64,000 nt of DNA from Mycobacterium parmense (GCF_010730575.1 NZ_AP022614.1:4898001-4962000); one strand, 5' to 3'; counted from the stretch's first letter, positions 1 through 8,260 are shown. Program-made: numbers and translations. The notes: generated by a model from the letters alone, not told the origin.

Positions 1-115
1 GCGAGCCTCCCCGTGTCGCGCCGTTGAGTGTGTTGATTAAGGATTCGGCGGGCGAGTTTCACGATCACCGCGCTAGAGGATCACGGGCCGAACGCATGGA
101 GCGGGACGCTGTGAT

Positions 116-790
116 CTAGACGCGTTTGCCGTTTCGGTGGGCCAACTTCTCATGGGCCGGTTCGCCCCAGCGATGAACAAGGCCGGTATCCAGGTCGAAC
201 AAATCCAGTACCCGCCCGATCGTGTGGTTGACGATGTCGTCGACGGTCGCCGGCCGGTCGTAAAATGCAGGCACTGGTGGAAAAACGATGGCTCCGCCCT
301 CGGTTGCCGCGAGCATGTTCCGCAGATGAATGGTGGTGAGAGGGGCTTCACGCACAAGTAGGACGACGCGTCGGCGCTCTTTGAGGCAAACGTCGGCCGC
401 CCGCGTTAACAGGGTGGTGGTAACGCCAGTGGCGATTTCGGCCAGTGTGCGCATCGAGCATGGGGCGATGATCATTCCCTGTGTTCGGAACGACCCGCTG
501 GCAATGGCCGCGCCCACATCACCGATGGGGTAGCTCACGTCGGCCTTCGCCCGCAGTTCTCCTGCCGTGTAGTGGGTTTCGTATGACCTGGTTATTTCGC
601 CGGCTCGGCTGGTGACCAGGTGGGTTTCAACTCCTGCGGCATGCAACTGGTCTAAAAGCCGGATACCGTAGATGATTCCGGTGGCACCGGAGATCCCGAC
701 GATGAGGCGCTTCGTCTTGCCGGCAGCCGTGCAATCCTGCTGAGCACCTTGTGCCGCAGGAGAATCCGTTAAATCCCTCCTTGCCAACAT
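116..790 (-). CDS. ubiX: UbiX/Pad1-family flavin prenyltransferase
   Basis: Makes prenylated FMN from reduced FMN and dimethylallyl (pyro)phosphate. This is the cofactor of UbiD-type decarboxylases, and the enzyme is cytoplasmic. The 224-aa protein has the UbiX N-terminal GISGATG nucleotide loop (about residues 32-38), an APCSMRTLA segment, the REAPLTTIHLRNM motif and a C-terminal PPVPAFY motif. The family is usually 190-210 aa, so the first 25 residues are an extra tail. The start has a good ribosome-binding site (GTGAGGAG) just upstream. It lies 49 nt downstream of ubiD on the same strand, so one operon is likely. GC is lower than in the core genes further right. Family assignment is secure; ubiquinone synthesis is not implied, because mycobacteria use menaquinone. 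Confidence 0.9.
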   Translation of the reverse strand: MLARRDLTDSPAAQGAQQDCTAAGKTKRLIVGISGATGIIYGIRLLDQLHAAGVETHLVTSRAGEITRSYETHYTAGELRAKADVSYPIGDVGAAIASGSFRTQGMIIAPCSMRTLAEIATGVTTTLLTRAADVCLKERRRVVLLVREAPLTTIHLRNMLAATEGGAIVFPPVPAFYDRPATVDDIVNHTIGRVLDLFDLDTGLVHRWGEPAHEKLAHRNGKRV

Positions 791-839
791 CTTTGACTCC
801 TCACCGGCGCAATGCCGATAATTGGATCAAGCCTCGGTG

Positions 840-2393
840 CTACTCCGGCGGGTAGCCATAGTTTTGCCAGTTTGCCAGGACCTTTTGTTGCAAGGCCTTC
901 GGGTAAGCCGTGGTGAACGAGGCGACCTCAGGCAGGGGCCGTCCAAACGACTGCGGGTGCATCAGGCAGTTGTAGAGTGCCTGCCCGCCACGACCTGTGT
1001 ATTTCTCCGACGAGTCGAGGTAGGCGACCCAGAACCCGAGTTTGGTCATATTAAACAAGATTTCGCCCGAACCGGGATGGCACCGAGTCGCAAACGCCCA
1101 CACGACCTGGGTGAGGTCGGTCGGGTCGATGTCGTCGCCCATGACCAGGATTTTGGGGAATTGCCAGCCCGTGTGTGACGCGAAGATGGTCTGCCCGATG
1201 CGGTGCAAGAAATCATCGACGGAAAGGCCCGTGTCGTCGTGCCAGCTGTCCGGGACGGTGACCGCCATCCAATGCGTCGCCGAATCCAGCGGAGTCCAGC
1301 ACGCGGTGACGGGCAACTGCGCCTTGCGGCACAAGTCTAGGCTCTCGGCCGAGATTCCCAGACCCCATATCGTGTGCACGTCTTCCACAGGCCGACCGGG
1401 CGCGATCACCGGCAGTATCGCGCGGTCACGGTAAGTTACGGCGGTCACGGTGAACAGCGGCCACGGCTCTGGCTCGCCCATGGTGTACCCGCCGTATTCG
1501 CCGAGCGGGCCTTCCATCGCGGTCTCGGTGTCGGAGATGAAGCCCTCTAACACGATCTCGGCTGTGGCCGGCACCTCGATGTCGACGGTTTCGCATTTGA
1601 TGAGCTCGACCGCCGTACCGGTAAGCTGGCTGACGAAGTCGCACTCGTTGACATAGGCGGGCATCGGTGCGCCGGCGGCGAGCATCGCCGCTGGAGGTGC
1701 GCCCAGCGCCAGGGCCCATGGCGTCGGCTTACCCTCCAGCTTCCACATGCTGTGCACCATGCCGATGTGTTGCTCGGGTATCACGAGGCCGGTGAGGTGA
1801 TTCCTGTCCACGAGCATGGAGCGGTTCACCGACCAGTTCGTCCATGTGCCGTCCGGTGAGCGCACGATATTCACGCCGGCCGTTTGGATGTAGCGGCCAC
1901 CGTCGCCGTCGTGAATATAGGGCACCGGAAACCGCGTGAGGTCAACATCATCGCCGAGCATGACGTTCTGCTTACATGGCGCCTTGTCTCTCGCTACCAC
2001 ATTCGGCGCCAGCACCGGCCGTGTCTTCGCCTCTACGAAGGCCTCAACGAGTTCGAGAGCGGTGGCGCGTGGGTCGTGGCCCATCATCATGGCCAGGCGC
2101 GCCAGGTAGTGCCCCGGTTGGCGGCTCGTCGCCGCGGGCGCGCCCATCGCACGCAAACCCGGATCGGCTCCAATCACATTGTTGAACAACGGAGCGGCGG
2201 CCTTTGTCTCGGTGCAGTGACGAATGATTGCGCCCATCTCGAGGTTCCAGTCGACGGGTTGGTCGATCTCCTGGATTTCACCGATGTCCTTGAGCGCTGC
2301 GACGTAATCGCGGAAACTGTTGAAGTGGCGGCCCTTATGTGCCTCGGGGTCGACACGCTGCGCGGGGTAGGGAGCAGTTCGCATCAACGTCAT
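840..2393 (-). CDS. ubiD: UbiD-family prenylated-FMN-dependent decarboxylase
   Basis: Reversible non-oxidative decarboxylation of an aromatic or alpha,beta-unsaturated carboxylic acid using prenylated FMN. The 517-aa length matches the family. Recognisable parts are the metal/phosphate-binding region (NWSVNR near residue 190, then PEQHIGMVH) and the acidic catalytic motif EGPLGEYGGYTM near residue 300, which carries the E-x4-E pair typical of UbiD enzymes. The substrate cannot be read from the sequence; phenolic-acid (hydroxybenzoate, gallate or protocatechuate-like) decarboxylases are the nearest guess. It is the first gene of the ubiD-ubiX pair and is transcribed leftward from the long intergenic region in front of a TetR gene. 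It belongs to the lower-GC accessory block. Confidence 0.9.
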   Translation of the reverse strand: MTLMRTAPYPAQRVDPEAHKGRHFNSFRDYVAALKDIGEIQEIDQPVDWNLEMGAIIRHCTETKAAAPLFNNVIGADPGLRAMGAPAATSRQPGHYLARLAMMMGHDPRATALELVEAFVEAKTRPVLAPNVVARDKAPCKQNVMLGDDVDLTRFPVPYIHDGDGGRYIQTAGVNIVRSPDGTWTNWSVNRSMLVDRNHLTGLVIPEQHIGMVHSMWKLEGKPTPWALALGAPPAAMLAAGAPMPAYVNECDFVSQLTGTAVELIKCETVDIEVPATAEIVLEGFISDTETAMEGPLGEYGGYTMGEPEPWPLFTVTAVTYRDRAILPVIAPGRPVEDVHTIWGLGISAESLDLCRKAQLPVTACWTPLDSATHWMAVTVPDSWHDDTGLSVDDFLHRIGQTIFASHTGWQFPKILVMGDDIDPTDLTQVVWAFATRCHPGSGEILFNMTKLGFWVAYLDSSEKYTGRGGQALYNCLMHPQSFGRPLPEVASFTTAYPKALQQKVLANWQNYGYPPE

Positions 2394-3095
2394 GGCGTTC
2401 CTTGAGTCGCGGTCTTCGCTGCGGAGGTGCCGGGCGGGCTCGGTCTCACCGCATGTGCGGAACTAAGCCCCGGATTACTGTGCCAATCCCGCCTCGTTAA
2501 CGCGTGCGCCCGATAGGTTGAAATTGACAGCCGTCATTCGCCCTGTGATGACGACCGCCCGGATTGGGTGACGCGCCGACGCGAGACTGCCGCGCTCAGC
2601 TCTCCGGTCGCGCCCGTATCGCGAGCCGTGTTCAGTGATTATCATGCTGTGTCGGCAGCTGCCTCTGCGCTCGTGCTCCGGCACGCAGGCTTGCTACACA
2701 CTGATCTTCCCGTGGGTATCGTGGCGGTCGCGGCGAATCGCCCTGCTGGAGAGCAACTTTCGATGACAGACCCCGATTGGTGCGATGGCCGACGGGGTGC
2801 GTTGGTCGTGGTGCGCCCGCCGGGATCAAGGCGCCGGTCCAAGCAGGCCGCCCGGCATCCGCGCACCATCGCCTCGGTGCCTGTGCGTGCACTAAGTCAT
2901 GCGGCGGTGCGATAGCGTCGGGAATCAAAACTTAAGGCGTCGCGCCAGCAGACTTCGGATGCAAGGCGTTGTTCGCTACGTTGTTGTTGTGCGCGTTACT
3001 GCCGCGAAGGGAGATCCATAGCGAGATGCGAATCGATGTGCGCAGCGGCGGCTGTGGACCTGCCTGCCCGGCGCCGCGCAAGCCGAGGTCGAATA
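2394..3095. other. 700-bp intergenic region between ubiD and a TetR gene
   Basis: No convincing gene was found. Three short overlapping open frames (2475-2684, 2568-2915 and 2632-2928) have low-complexity Arg/Ala-rich translations that match no family I know. The region should contain the divergent promoters of ubiD (leftward) and the TetR gene (rightward). One notable element is the inverted repeat CGTCAT-N10-ATGACG at 2532-2553, listed separately. The remaining length could be a decayed gene. Confidence 0.5.
2532..2553. promoter_or_regulatory. Inverted repeat CGTCAT-N10-ATGACG, candidate operator
   Basis: Perfect 6-bp arms at 2532-2537 and 2548-2553 are separated by 10 bp, 139 bp before the ubiD start, in the region shared with a TetR gene. 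The arm size and spacing suit a TetR-family dimer. Binding by the neighbouring regulator is inference. Confidence 0.35.
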
Positions 3096-3794
3096 GTGAC
3101 ACCTAATCGGCTCCGGGTCACTGAGAAGGCGGCCCGCTCCGGGACGTGGGGCGATCGCCCGCCGATCGATGACGACCAGGCTCGCAGTCGCCTGCTCGAT
3201 GCGGCCGAGGCGTGCTATGAGCGGCACGGCGTCAGCCGCACTACGGTCGACGACATCGCCAAGGAAGCCTCAGTGCACCGGACGACGGTGTACCGCTACT
3301 TCGGGTCGCGCGACGACGTGTTGGCGTTCGTGCTGCTGCGCGAGTCGGCCGCCGTGATCGAGGGGGCCGAGCAGACGCTGAATGGCAACCGCCCGTTCGG
3401 CAACCGGCTGCTTGACGCTCTCGATGGGGCGATCGCTGCCGTGGAAAAATCACGGTGGTTGCGCGTGCTGTTCTCGGCGGAAAGCCTCACCATGACGGTC
3501 GCGGCCGCGGCATCTACAGCCTTCCGGGATCGGATCCGACAAACGCTGCGACCTTACGTCGATGCGGCGAAGGCGAACGGCGAGGTGCGCGAGCAACTCG
3601 ACTCCGACGCGGTTGCCGACTGGCTGGTGCGGGTTGCGCAGATGCTGCTGATGGATCACCTCGCCGAGGGACAGCACGATGCCAAGTTGGACAGGCGGGC
3701 AACCCTGCGCAATTTCGTCATTCCGGGCGTCCTCACCCCTACCGCTGCCGACACCGCGACAGCGCCGACACGACCGAAGAGGCCAAAGCGCTAG
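3096..3794 (+). CDS. TetR/AcrR-family transcriptional regulator
   Basis: Probable one-component repressor of about 232 aa. The N-terminal TetR DNA-binding domain is clear: LLDAAEACYERHG, then VDDIAKEASVHRTTVYRYFGSRDD around residues 45-70, where the second and third helices form the helix-turn-helix. The C-terminal half is a divergent ligand-binding domain ending in a Pro/Lys/Arg-rich tail. The GTG at 3096 was chosen because GAGG lies 7 nt upstream; an ATG at 3036 would add 20 residues without family support. It faces away from ubiD-ubiX across a long intergenic region, so it is a reasonable candidate for their control. The inducer is unknown. Confidence 0.8.
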   Translation: MTPNRLRVTEKAARSGTWGDRPPIDDDQARSRLLDAAEACYERHGVSRTTVDDIAKEASVHRTTVYRYFGSRDDVLAFVLLRESAAVIEGAEQTLNGNRPFGNRLLDALDGAIAAVEKSRWLRVLFSAESLTMTVAAAASTAFRDRIRQTLRPYVDAAKANGEVREQLDSDAVADWLVRVAQMLLMDHLAEGQHDAKLDRRATLRNFVIPGVLTPTAADTATAPTRPKRPKR

Positions 3795-3914
3795 CTGGTC
3801 GATTGCGCACCACCGTCACCGCGCCACTGATTACCGAGCGGGCCGACGGGCGCGTCGGGTCCCACCTCATTGTTGGCCGACTGGCCTTGGCGCGCGACTG
3901 CCGGGTGGCTGACG

Positions 3915-4484
3915 TCAGCCCGCCACACGCTCGACCGCGGCCACGATCAGATCCGGCCGGGCGGGAATCGGTTCGCCTTGGACGAAGACGGTGGGGGTGC
4001 CGCCGACGCCGCGCGCGAGCGCACGCTCGGTGACAAAGCCTGGCCAGGGAATGTACCTGCCCTGCCGGATCTCACCGGGAAACGAGGGATCTGTGACGCC
4101 GATGATCTGCCCAAGATTGATGAGCTCTTCATCTGTCAGGCCGGGACCGCCCTCGGGCGGCTGATATTCAAATAGGGCGCGGGCGTACTCGTGCAGCCGT
4201 CCCGCGTCCGACGCCGCTGCGGCCGCCGCAGCAGCACGGGTCGAGTAGTGAGTCGTCGACGCGGCGTCCAAGAAGTTCATCGGGTGGCGTACGAACCGGA
4301 TAATCTGCCGGTCAATCAGCATGTCGATACTGTCGCCGGAAGCCAGCTCGAATTGTCTGCAGAAGGGACATTGGAAGTCGATGTAGGCGTGTACGTCGAC
4401 CGGGCCTGTGCCGACGGCGACGCCGGTCCTGTCGTCGGTGGCACCGCGCGGAACGGGGATTTCCTGTGTCTGGTTCTGAGCCAT
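3915..4484 (-). CDS. DsbA-like thioredoxin-fold oxidoreductase (CPFC), cytoplasmic
   Basis: Thiol-disulfide oxidoreductase of the DsbA/FrnE-like group, about 189 aa from the chosen start. It has the DFQCPFC active-site motif near residue 40, an inserted helical domain rich in Ala (about 75-100), and the cis-Pro loop GGTPTVFVQG near the C-terminus. No signal peptide or membrane anchor is visible, so cytoplasmic action is expected, for instance on small molecules or proteins under oxidative stress. An upstream start at 4559 would add an Arg/Cys-rich leader not typical of the family. It is convergent with the TetR gene on the left and divergent from the UvrA2 gene on the right. The physiological partner is unknown. 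Confidence 0.8.
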   Translation of the reverse strand: MAQNQTQEIPVPRGATDDRTGVAVGTGPVDVHAYIDFQCPFCRQFELASGDSIDMLIDRQIIRFVRHPMNFLDAASTTHYSTRAAAAAAAASDAGRLHEYARALFEYQPPEGGPGLTDEELINLGQIIGVTDPSFPGEIRQGRYIPWPGFVTERALARGVGGTPTVFVQGEPIPARPDLIVAAVERVAG

Positions 4485-4745
4485 GGGCGCCATGATGCCC
4501 GTCGCCGACCGGCATGGCCTCGGCCCAGCGGCGCAAGCCGTCCGACGTCGGTTCGGCATCGCGGTACGGGATCGCCGGCGCTGAACCCGGAGACGCGTGA
4601 CTCCTCACCGCGCCTGCGAGAAGCCATGACGCCCCTGCCATTATCGGGCCCCATCGCAGGTGCACGTGTCCGCGGCGTCAGATCCTGTGGTCAAGCAGCA
4701 AAAGCATGCTTGCCCGGCTGCAGCACGGGTATTCGTCTGAGCACG

Positions 4746-7307
4746 ATGACAGGAATGTCCGACCGGCGCAGGGATGAACCCGACTCTTGCGTGCGCGTTT
4801 ACGGGACGCGGGTCCACAATCTGCGGGGTGTCGACGTCGCGGCGCCGCGTGACGCGCTGGTCGCGTTCACCGGGATCTCCGGATCGGGCAAGTCGTCGTT
4901 GGCCTTCGGGACCATCTATGCCGAGGCCCAGCGCCGCTATTTCGAATCGGTCGCCCCGTACGCCCGCCGCCTGCTGTTGCCGGCCGGCGCGCCGAAGGTA
5001 GATGACATTACCGGTCTTCCGCCCGCCGTCGCATTGCAGCAGCGCCGCGGTTCGGCGACTTCGCGGTCGACGGTCGGCACGGTCACTACCCTGTCGAACC
5101 TGCTGAGGATGTTGTTCTCCCGCGCCGGAACCTATCCGCCGGGGGCCACGGAACGACTGGACTCCGATGCGTTCTCCCCGAACACCGCGGTTGGGGCGTG
5201 CCCCGAATGCCACGGTCTGGGACGAATCCATCGGGTGACCGAAGAGACACTGGTACCGGACCCTTCGCTGACCATTCGTGAAGGCGCCGTCGCCGCATGG
5301 CCCGGCGCGTGGCAGGGCCAAAACCTACGTGACATCCTGGTCACGCTGGGGTACGACATCGACAGGCCGTGGCGGAAACTACCTAAGCGGCAACGCAATT
5401 GGATACTTTTCACCGATGAGCAGCCAACGGTCGAAATAGATCCGCGCCAACACCCCGTGCAGGCCGATTACTACTACAACGGGACGTTTTCCAGTGCCGA
5501 ACGCCACGTCCGCCACACGTTGGCCAACTCCCATAGCGCGATGATGCGCCGGCGCGTCCTGCAATTCGTCGACACCGTTGAGTGCCCGAGATGCGACGGT
5601 TCCGGGCTGCGACCGGAAGCGCTGAAGGTGACATTCGCGGGGCGCACCATCGCCGACTACGCGGGCATGCCGTTGGCCGACCTTGCTGACACGTTGCGCC
5701 CGACGGCTTCTCGGGCCGACGCCGCCGCCGCGTACGAGTCAACGGAATCAGGTGAGTTGACGGAAGTGGCGACGATGATCGCCGCCGACCTCGTCGCACG
5801 CCTTCAGGTACTGGTCGACCTCGGCCTCGGCTACCTCACGCTGAGTCGCCGCACTCCGACGGTGTCACCCGGCGAATTGCAGCGGTTGCGGCTGGCCACC
5901 CAATTGCGCGCCGGCTTGTTCGGCGTGCTTTACGTGCTCGATGAGCCGTCGGCCGGACTGCACCCCGCGGACGCCGAACCGCTACTCGACGTGCTCGATC
6001 GCCTGCGGCGCGCGGGCAATTCGCTGTTCGTGGTCGAGCACGACATGGACGTGGTCCGCCGTGCCGATTGGATCGTCGACGTCGGACCCGGGGCGGGAGA
6101 GCTTGGCGGAAACGTGCTCTACAGCGGACCGGTGCCGGGTCTGGCCGACATCGAGGGATCGGTCACTCGCAGGTACCTTTTCGAAGGGGCCAGTCCGACG
6201 CCTCGTCATCCCCGCACGCGGTCCGGGCAGCTGCGGTTGCGCGGGATCTGCTTCCACAATTTGCGGGACCTCGACGTGGATCTGCCACTTGGCGTGTACA
6301 CCGCTGTCACCGGAGTGTCCGGCTCGGGCAAGTCGACGCTCGTCGTCAAGGTCCTCGGCGACGTCGTGAACCGCCATCTGGGCACCGGACGGGCAGCCGA
6401 GCCGACCGCGTCTGACGACGACGAAACTGACACCGAGGTCGTCGATCTCGATCACGACGCGAGCGTCGGCGTGACGGCAGAAGGTGTCGAGGAGATCCAT
6501 CGGCTGGTATCCGTCGACCAGCGCCCGATCGGACGCACGCCGCGCTCGACACTGGCGACGTACACCGGCTTGTTCGACGCCGTGCGCCAGGAATTCGCCG
6601 CCACTTCCGAGGCGCGTCGCCGCGGTTGGACAGCGGGCCGGTTTTCGTTCAACGTGGCCGAAGGCCGCTGCCCAACCTGTCGGGGGGAGGGTTTCGTCTC
6701 GGTCGAATTGCTGTTTCTGCCGGGCACATACGCCACATGCCCGACGTGTCGAGGAGCGCGCTACTCCGCGGAGACACTCGAGGTGCGGTACCGCGACCGC
6801 ACGATCGCCGACGTGCTGGCGATGACCGTCGATGAGGCCTCGGACCTTCTTGCCGACGTTACGAAGGCGGCCCGGAGCCTGATCACGTTGCGAGAGGTCG
6901 GACTGGGATATCTGCGTCTCGGGCAGCCGGCGACTGAGCTTTCAGGTGGTGAGGCGCAGCGGATCAAGCTCGCCTCCGAACTCCAGAGACCCCGCCGAGG
7001 GCATACCCTCTACGTCCTCGACGAGCCGACGACCGGGCTTCATCCCGCCGATGTGGATCTGCTCGATCGCCAACTGCACCGCCTGGTCGACGCGGGCAAT
7101 ACCGTCGTGGTGGCCGAACATGACATGCGGATGGTCGCGGGTGCGGACTGGGTGATCGACCTTGGGCCGGGAGCCGGCAGCGACGGCGGTCGGGTTGTTG
7201 CGGCGGGCGCGCCGGATGAGGTTGCACGTGCGAAACACAGCCGGACGGCGCCGTATTTGGCGAAACGGATGGCACCGTCTTGGAGCCCCCTGTCAGGATT
7301 GAACTGA
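4746..7307 (+). CDS. UvrA2-type ABC ATPase (excinuclease UvrA paralogue)
   Basis: Twin-ABC protein of the UvrA family, 853 aa, shorter than canonical UvrA (about 950-970 aa) and resembling the UvrA2/drug-resistance class that lacks the UvrB-interaction region. Walker A motifs are GISGSGKS (residues 43-50) and GVSGSGKST (about 525). Zinc-module cysteines occur in CPECHG (about 152), CPRCDG (about 280), CPTCRG (about 642) and a second CPTCRG (about 665). The first ABC signature is degenerate (SPGELQRLRLA); the second is canonical (LSGGEAQRIKLA). It probably protects against DNA-binding drugs or lesions rather than acting in core excision repair. The last 27 bp lie antisense within tRNA-Thr, so the final residues SWSPLSGLN are encoded by tRNA sequence. 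The long frame upstream of 4746 is antisense to the DsbA-like gene. Confidence 0.88.
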   Translation: MTGMSDRRRDEPDSCVRVYGTRVHNLRGVDVAAPRDALVAFTGISGSGKSSLAFGTIYAEAQRRYFESVAPYARRLLLPAGAPKVDDITGLPPAVALQQRRGSATSRSTVGTVTTLSNLLRMLFSRAGTYPPGATERLDSDAFSPNTAVGACPECHGLGRIHRVTEETLVPDPSLTIREGAVAAWPGAWQGQNLRDILVTLGYDIDRPWRKLPKRQRNWILFTDEQPTVEIDPRQHPVQADYYYNGTFSSAERHVRHTLANSHSAMMRRRVLQFVDTVECPRCDGSGLRPEALKVTFAGRTIADYAGMPLADLADTLRPTASRADAAAAYESTESGELTEVATMIAADLVARLQVLVDLGLGYLTLSRRTPTVSPGELQRLRLATQLRAGLFGVLYVLDEPSAGLHPADAEPLLDVLDRLRRAGNSLFVVEHDMDVVRRADWIVDVGPGAGELGGNVLYSGPVPGLADIEGSVTRRYLFEGASPTPRHPRTRSGQLRLRGICFHNLRDLDVDLPLGVYTAVTGVSGSGKSTLVVKVLGDVVNRHLGTGRAAEPTASDDDETDTEVVDLDHDASVGVTAEGVEEIHRLVSVDQRPIGRTPRSTLATYTGLFDAVRQEFAATSEARRRGWTAGRFSFNVAEGRCPTCRGEGFVSVELLFLPGTYATCPTCRGARYSAETLEVRYRDRTIADVLAMTVDEASDLLADVTKAARSLITLREVGLGYLRLGQPATELSGGEAQRIKLASELQRPRRGHTLYVLDEPTTGLHPADVDLLDRQLHRLVDAGNTVVVAEHDMRMVAGADWVIDLGPGAGSDGGRVVAAGAPDEVARAKHSRTAPYLAKRMAPSWSPLSGLN

Positions 7308-7355
7308 CGACCGCTCGCTTACAAGGCGAGTGCTCTACCACTGAGCTAAGGAGGC
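7281..7355 (-). tRNA. tRNA-Thr (anticodon TGT)
   Basis: On the minus strand the sequence folds as a complete tRNA. The acceptor stem GCCTCCT pairs with AGGGGGC (one G-U pair). The D-arm is AGCTCAGTGGTAGAGC. The anticodon loop CTTGTAA lies between CTCGC and GCGAG, giving anticodon TGT for threonine ACA codons. The T-arm carries GTTCAATCC. The 3' CCA is encoded (TGG at 7281-7283 on the plus strand). The 3' end overlaps the end of the UvrA2 gene on the other strand by 27 bp. Confidence 0.95.
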
Positions 7356-7382
7356 CGGATAACCGGCACCAAGCCTAACGGG

Positions 7383-8108
7383 TCAGTCGTCGGCTTCGAT
7401 GACGCGCTGAGAGCGCACGGGTCGTGACGTGGGGCGGCGTCCGGGGCGACGGCCGGGCAGCGGGATGCGGTCGGCGATGTTGCTCAGCGGGTTGACCACC
7501 ATGGTCAGCGCGACCACGGCGTCCTGCAGCGTGGCGATGGCCGGCTCGAGCGCCTCCATTCCGGGCGTCAGGCGGGCCAGGGTGTCGGCGACGTCGGCCA
7601 GCTGGTCCAGCGGCCCGTTCTTGGCGGTCAGCTTGTCCACCAGCCCGCCCTCCGAGAGCAGCCGGGCGGCCAGGCCGTCCTCGGCCAGCACCCGCTCGAT
7701 CAACCCGTCCTCGGCGAGCAGCTGATCGGCCAGCCCGCCGGGCTGCAGCGTGCGGTGCAGCCCGCCGCCCTCCGCCGTCAGCCGGTCGAGCAGGCCGCCT
7801 TCCGAGGTGAGCAGGTCGACCACCCCACCCGGCCGCAGCAGCCGGTCGATTGGCCCGTCGGGCGCCACCGCACGCCCCAATGGCGCGTCGTCGTCGAGAA
7901 GCCTTGCCAGCCGGTTGGCGCGCAGGATCGCGTCGTCGATCCCCCACATGGAAGCCATGGGGTTGGTTCCGGTGCCGCCGCCCTCGCCCAGCGCTTTTTT
8001 CGCCACGCCGACCGCGGCGGTTGCGACGGTCAGGCTCGCGTCGGCGACGGCCAGCCCGGCCCGTGCGGGGGCGGTCGCGGCCGACACGACCCGTTTGGCG
8101 AGGTTCAT
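7383..8108 (-). CDS. Mycobacterial protein with tandem decapeptide repeats (Rv0756c-like)
   Basis: Conserved mycobacterial protein of unknown function, 241 aa. The N-terminus (residues 1-40) is an Ala/Val-rich amphipathic segment, MNLAKRVVSA onward, without a clear cleavage site. Residues 81-170 form nine consecutive ten-residue repeats in perfect register, consensus L-x-E/P-G/D-G-L-x-D-x-L (for example TSEGGLLDRL and LSEGGLVDKL). This repeat block is encoded at 7599-7868. After it come VADTLARLTPGMEAL and a basic Arg/Pro-rich tail. The repeats suggest a solenoid or rod-like surface. It sits next to phoP, as does Rv0756c in M. tuberculosis, but is transcribed away from it. I know no function for this family. 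Confidence 0.85.
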   Translation of the reverse strand: MNLAKRVVSAATAPARAGLAVADASLTVATAAVGVAKKALGEGGGTGTNPMASMWGIDDAILRANRLARLLDDDAPLGRAVAPDGPIDRLLRPGGVVDLLTSEGGLLDRLTAEGGGLHRTLQPGGLADQLLAEDGLIERVLAEDGLAARLLSEGGLVDKLTAKNGPLDQLADVADTLARLTPGMEALEPAIATLQDAVVALTMVVNPLSNIADRIPLPGRRPGRRPTSRPVRSQRVIEADD

Positions 8109-8170
8109 TCCTCGAGTCTATTCGCGACGCGCGCCCGTAAAGCGGTGTATGTCCAAGCCGGTGCGATGAT

Positions 8171-8200
8171 GGCTGGCAGACTGTTAGCAGATTGTTCGCA
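8171..8200. promoter_or_regulatory. Three 11-bp-spaced direct repeats upstream of phoP (PhoP autoregulatory site)
   Basis: GGCTGGCA (8171-8178), TGTTAGCA (8182-8189) and TGTTCGCA (8193-8200) occur at an exact 11-bp period, 61-90 bp before the phoP start. In M. tuberculosis, PhoP binds direct repeats spaced 11 bp apart and autoregulates through repeats in its own promoter, so this is very likely the equivalent site. Confidence 0.7.
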
Positions 8201-8260
8201 CTGAGCTCTCAGGAAACACACAATGACTGCCAAGGTAATATTCAACCAAGGATACGACTC

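Noticed and set aside
1..115. Third small subunit gene (protein D) of aromatic acid decarboxylases next to ubiX
   Set aside because: I read the minus strand left of ubiX and found no start or cysteine-rich motif of such a protein. The open frame 73-357 only overlaps ubiX out of frame.
2568..2915. 115-aa plus-strand frame in the ubiD-TetR gap
   Set aside because: No ribosome-binding site, Arg/Ala-rich translation and overlap with equally long minus-strand frames. Not supported as a gene.
4702..4711. Perfect 10-bp palindrome AAGCATGCTT before UvrA2
   Set aside because: Too short to stand out and not repeated elsewhere near the gene. It may be chance.
4191..4745. N-terminal extension of the UvrA2 reading frame
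   Set aside because: It is antisense to the DsbA-like gene and intergenic DNA. UvrA homology begins at VRVYGTRVHNLRG after the Met at 4746.
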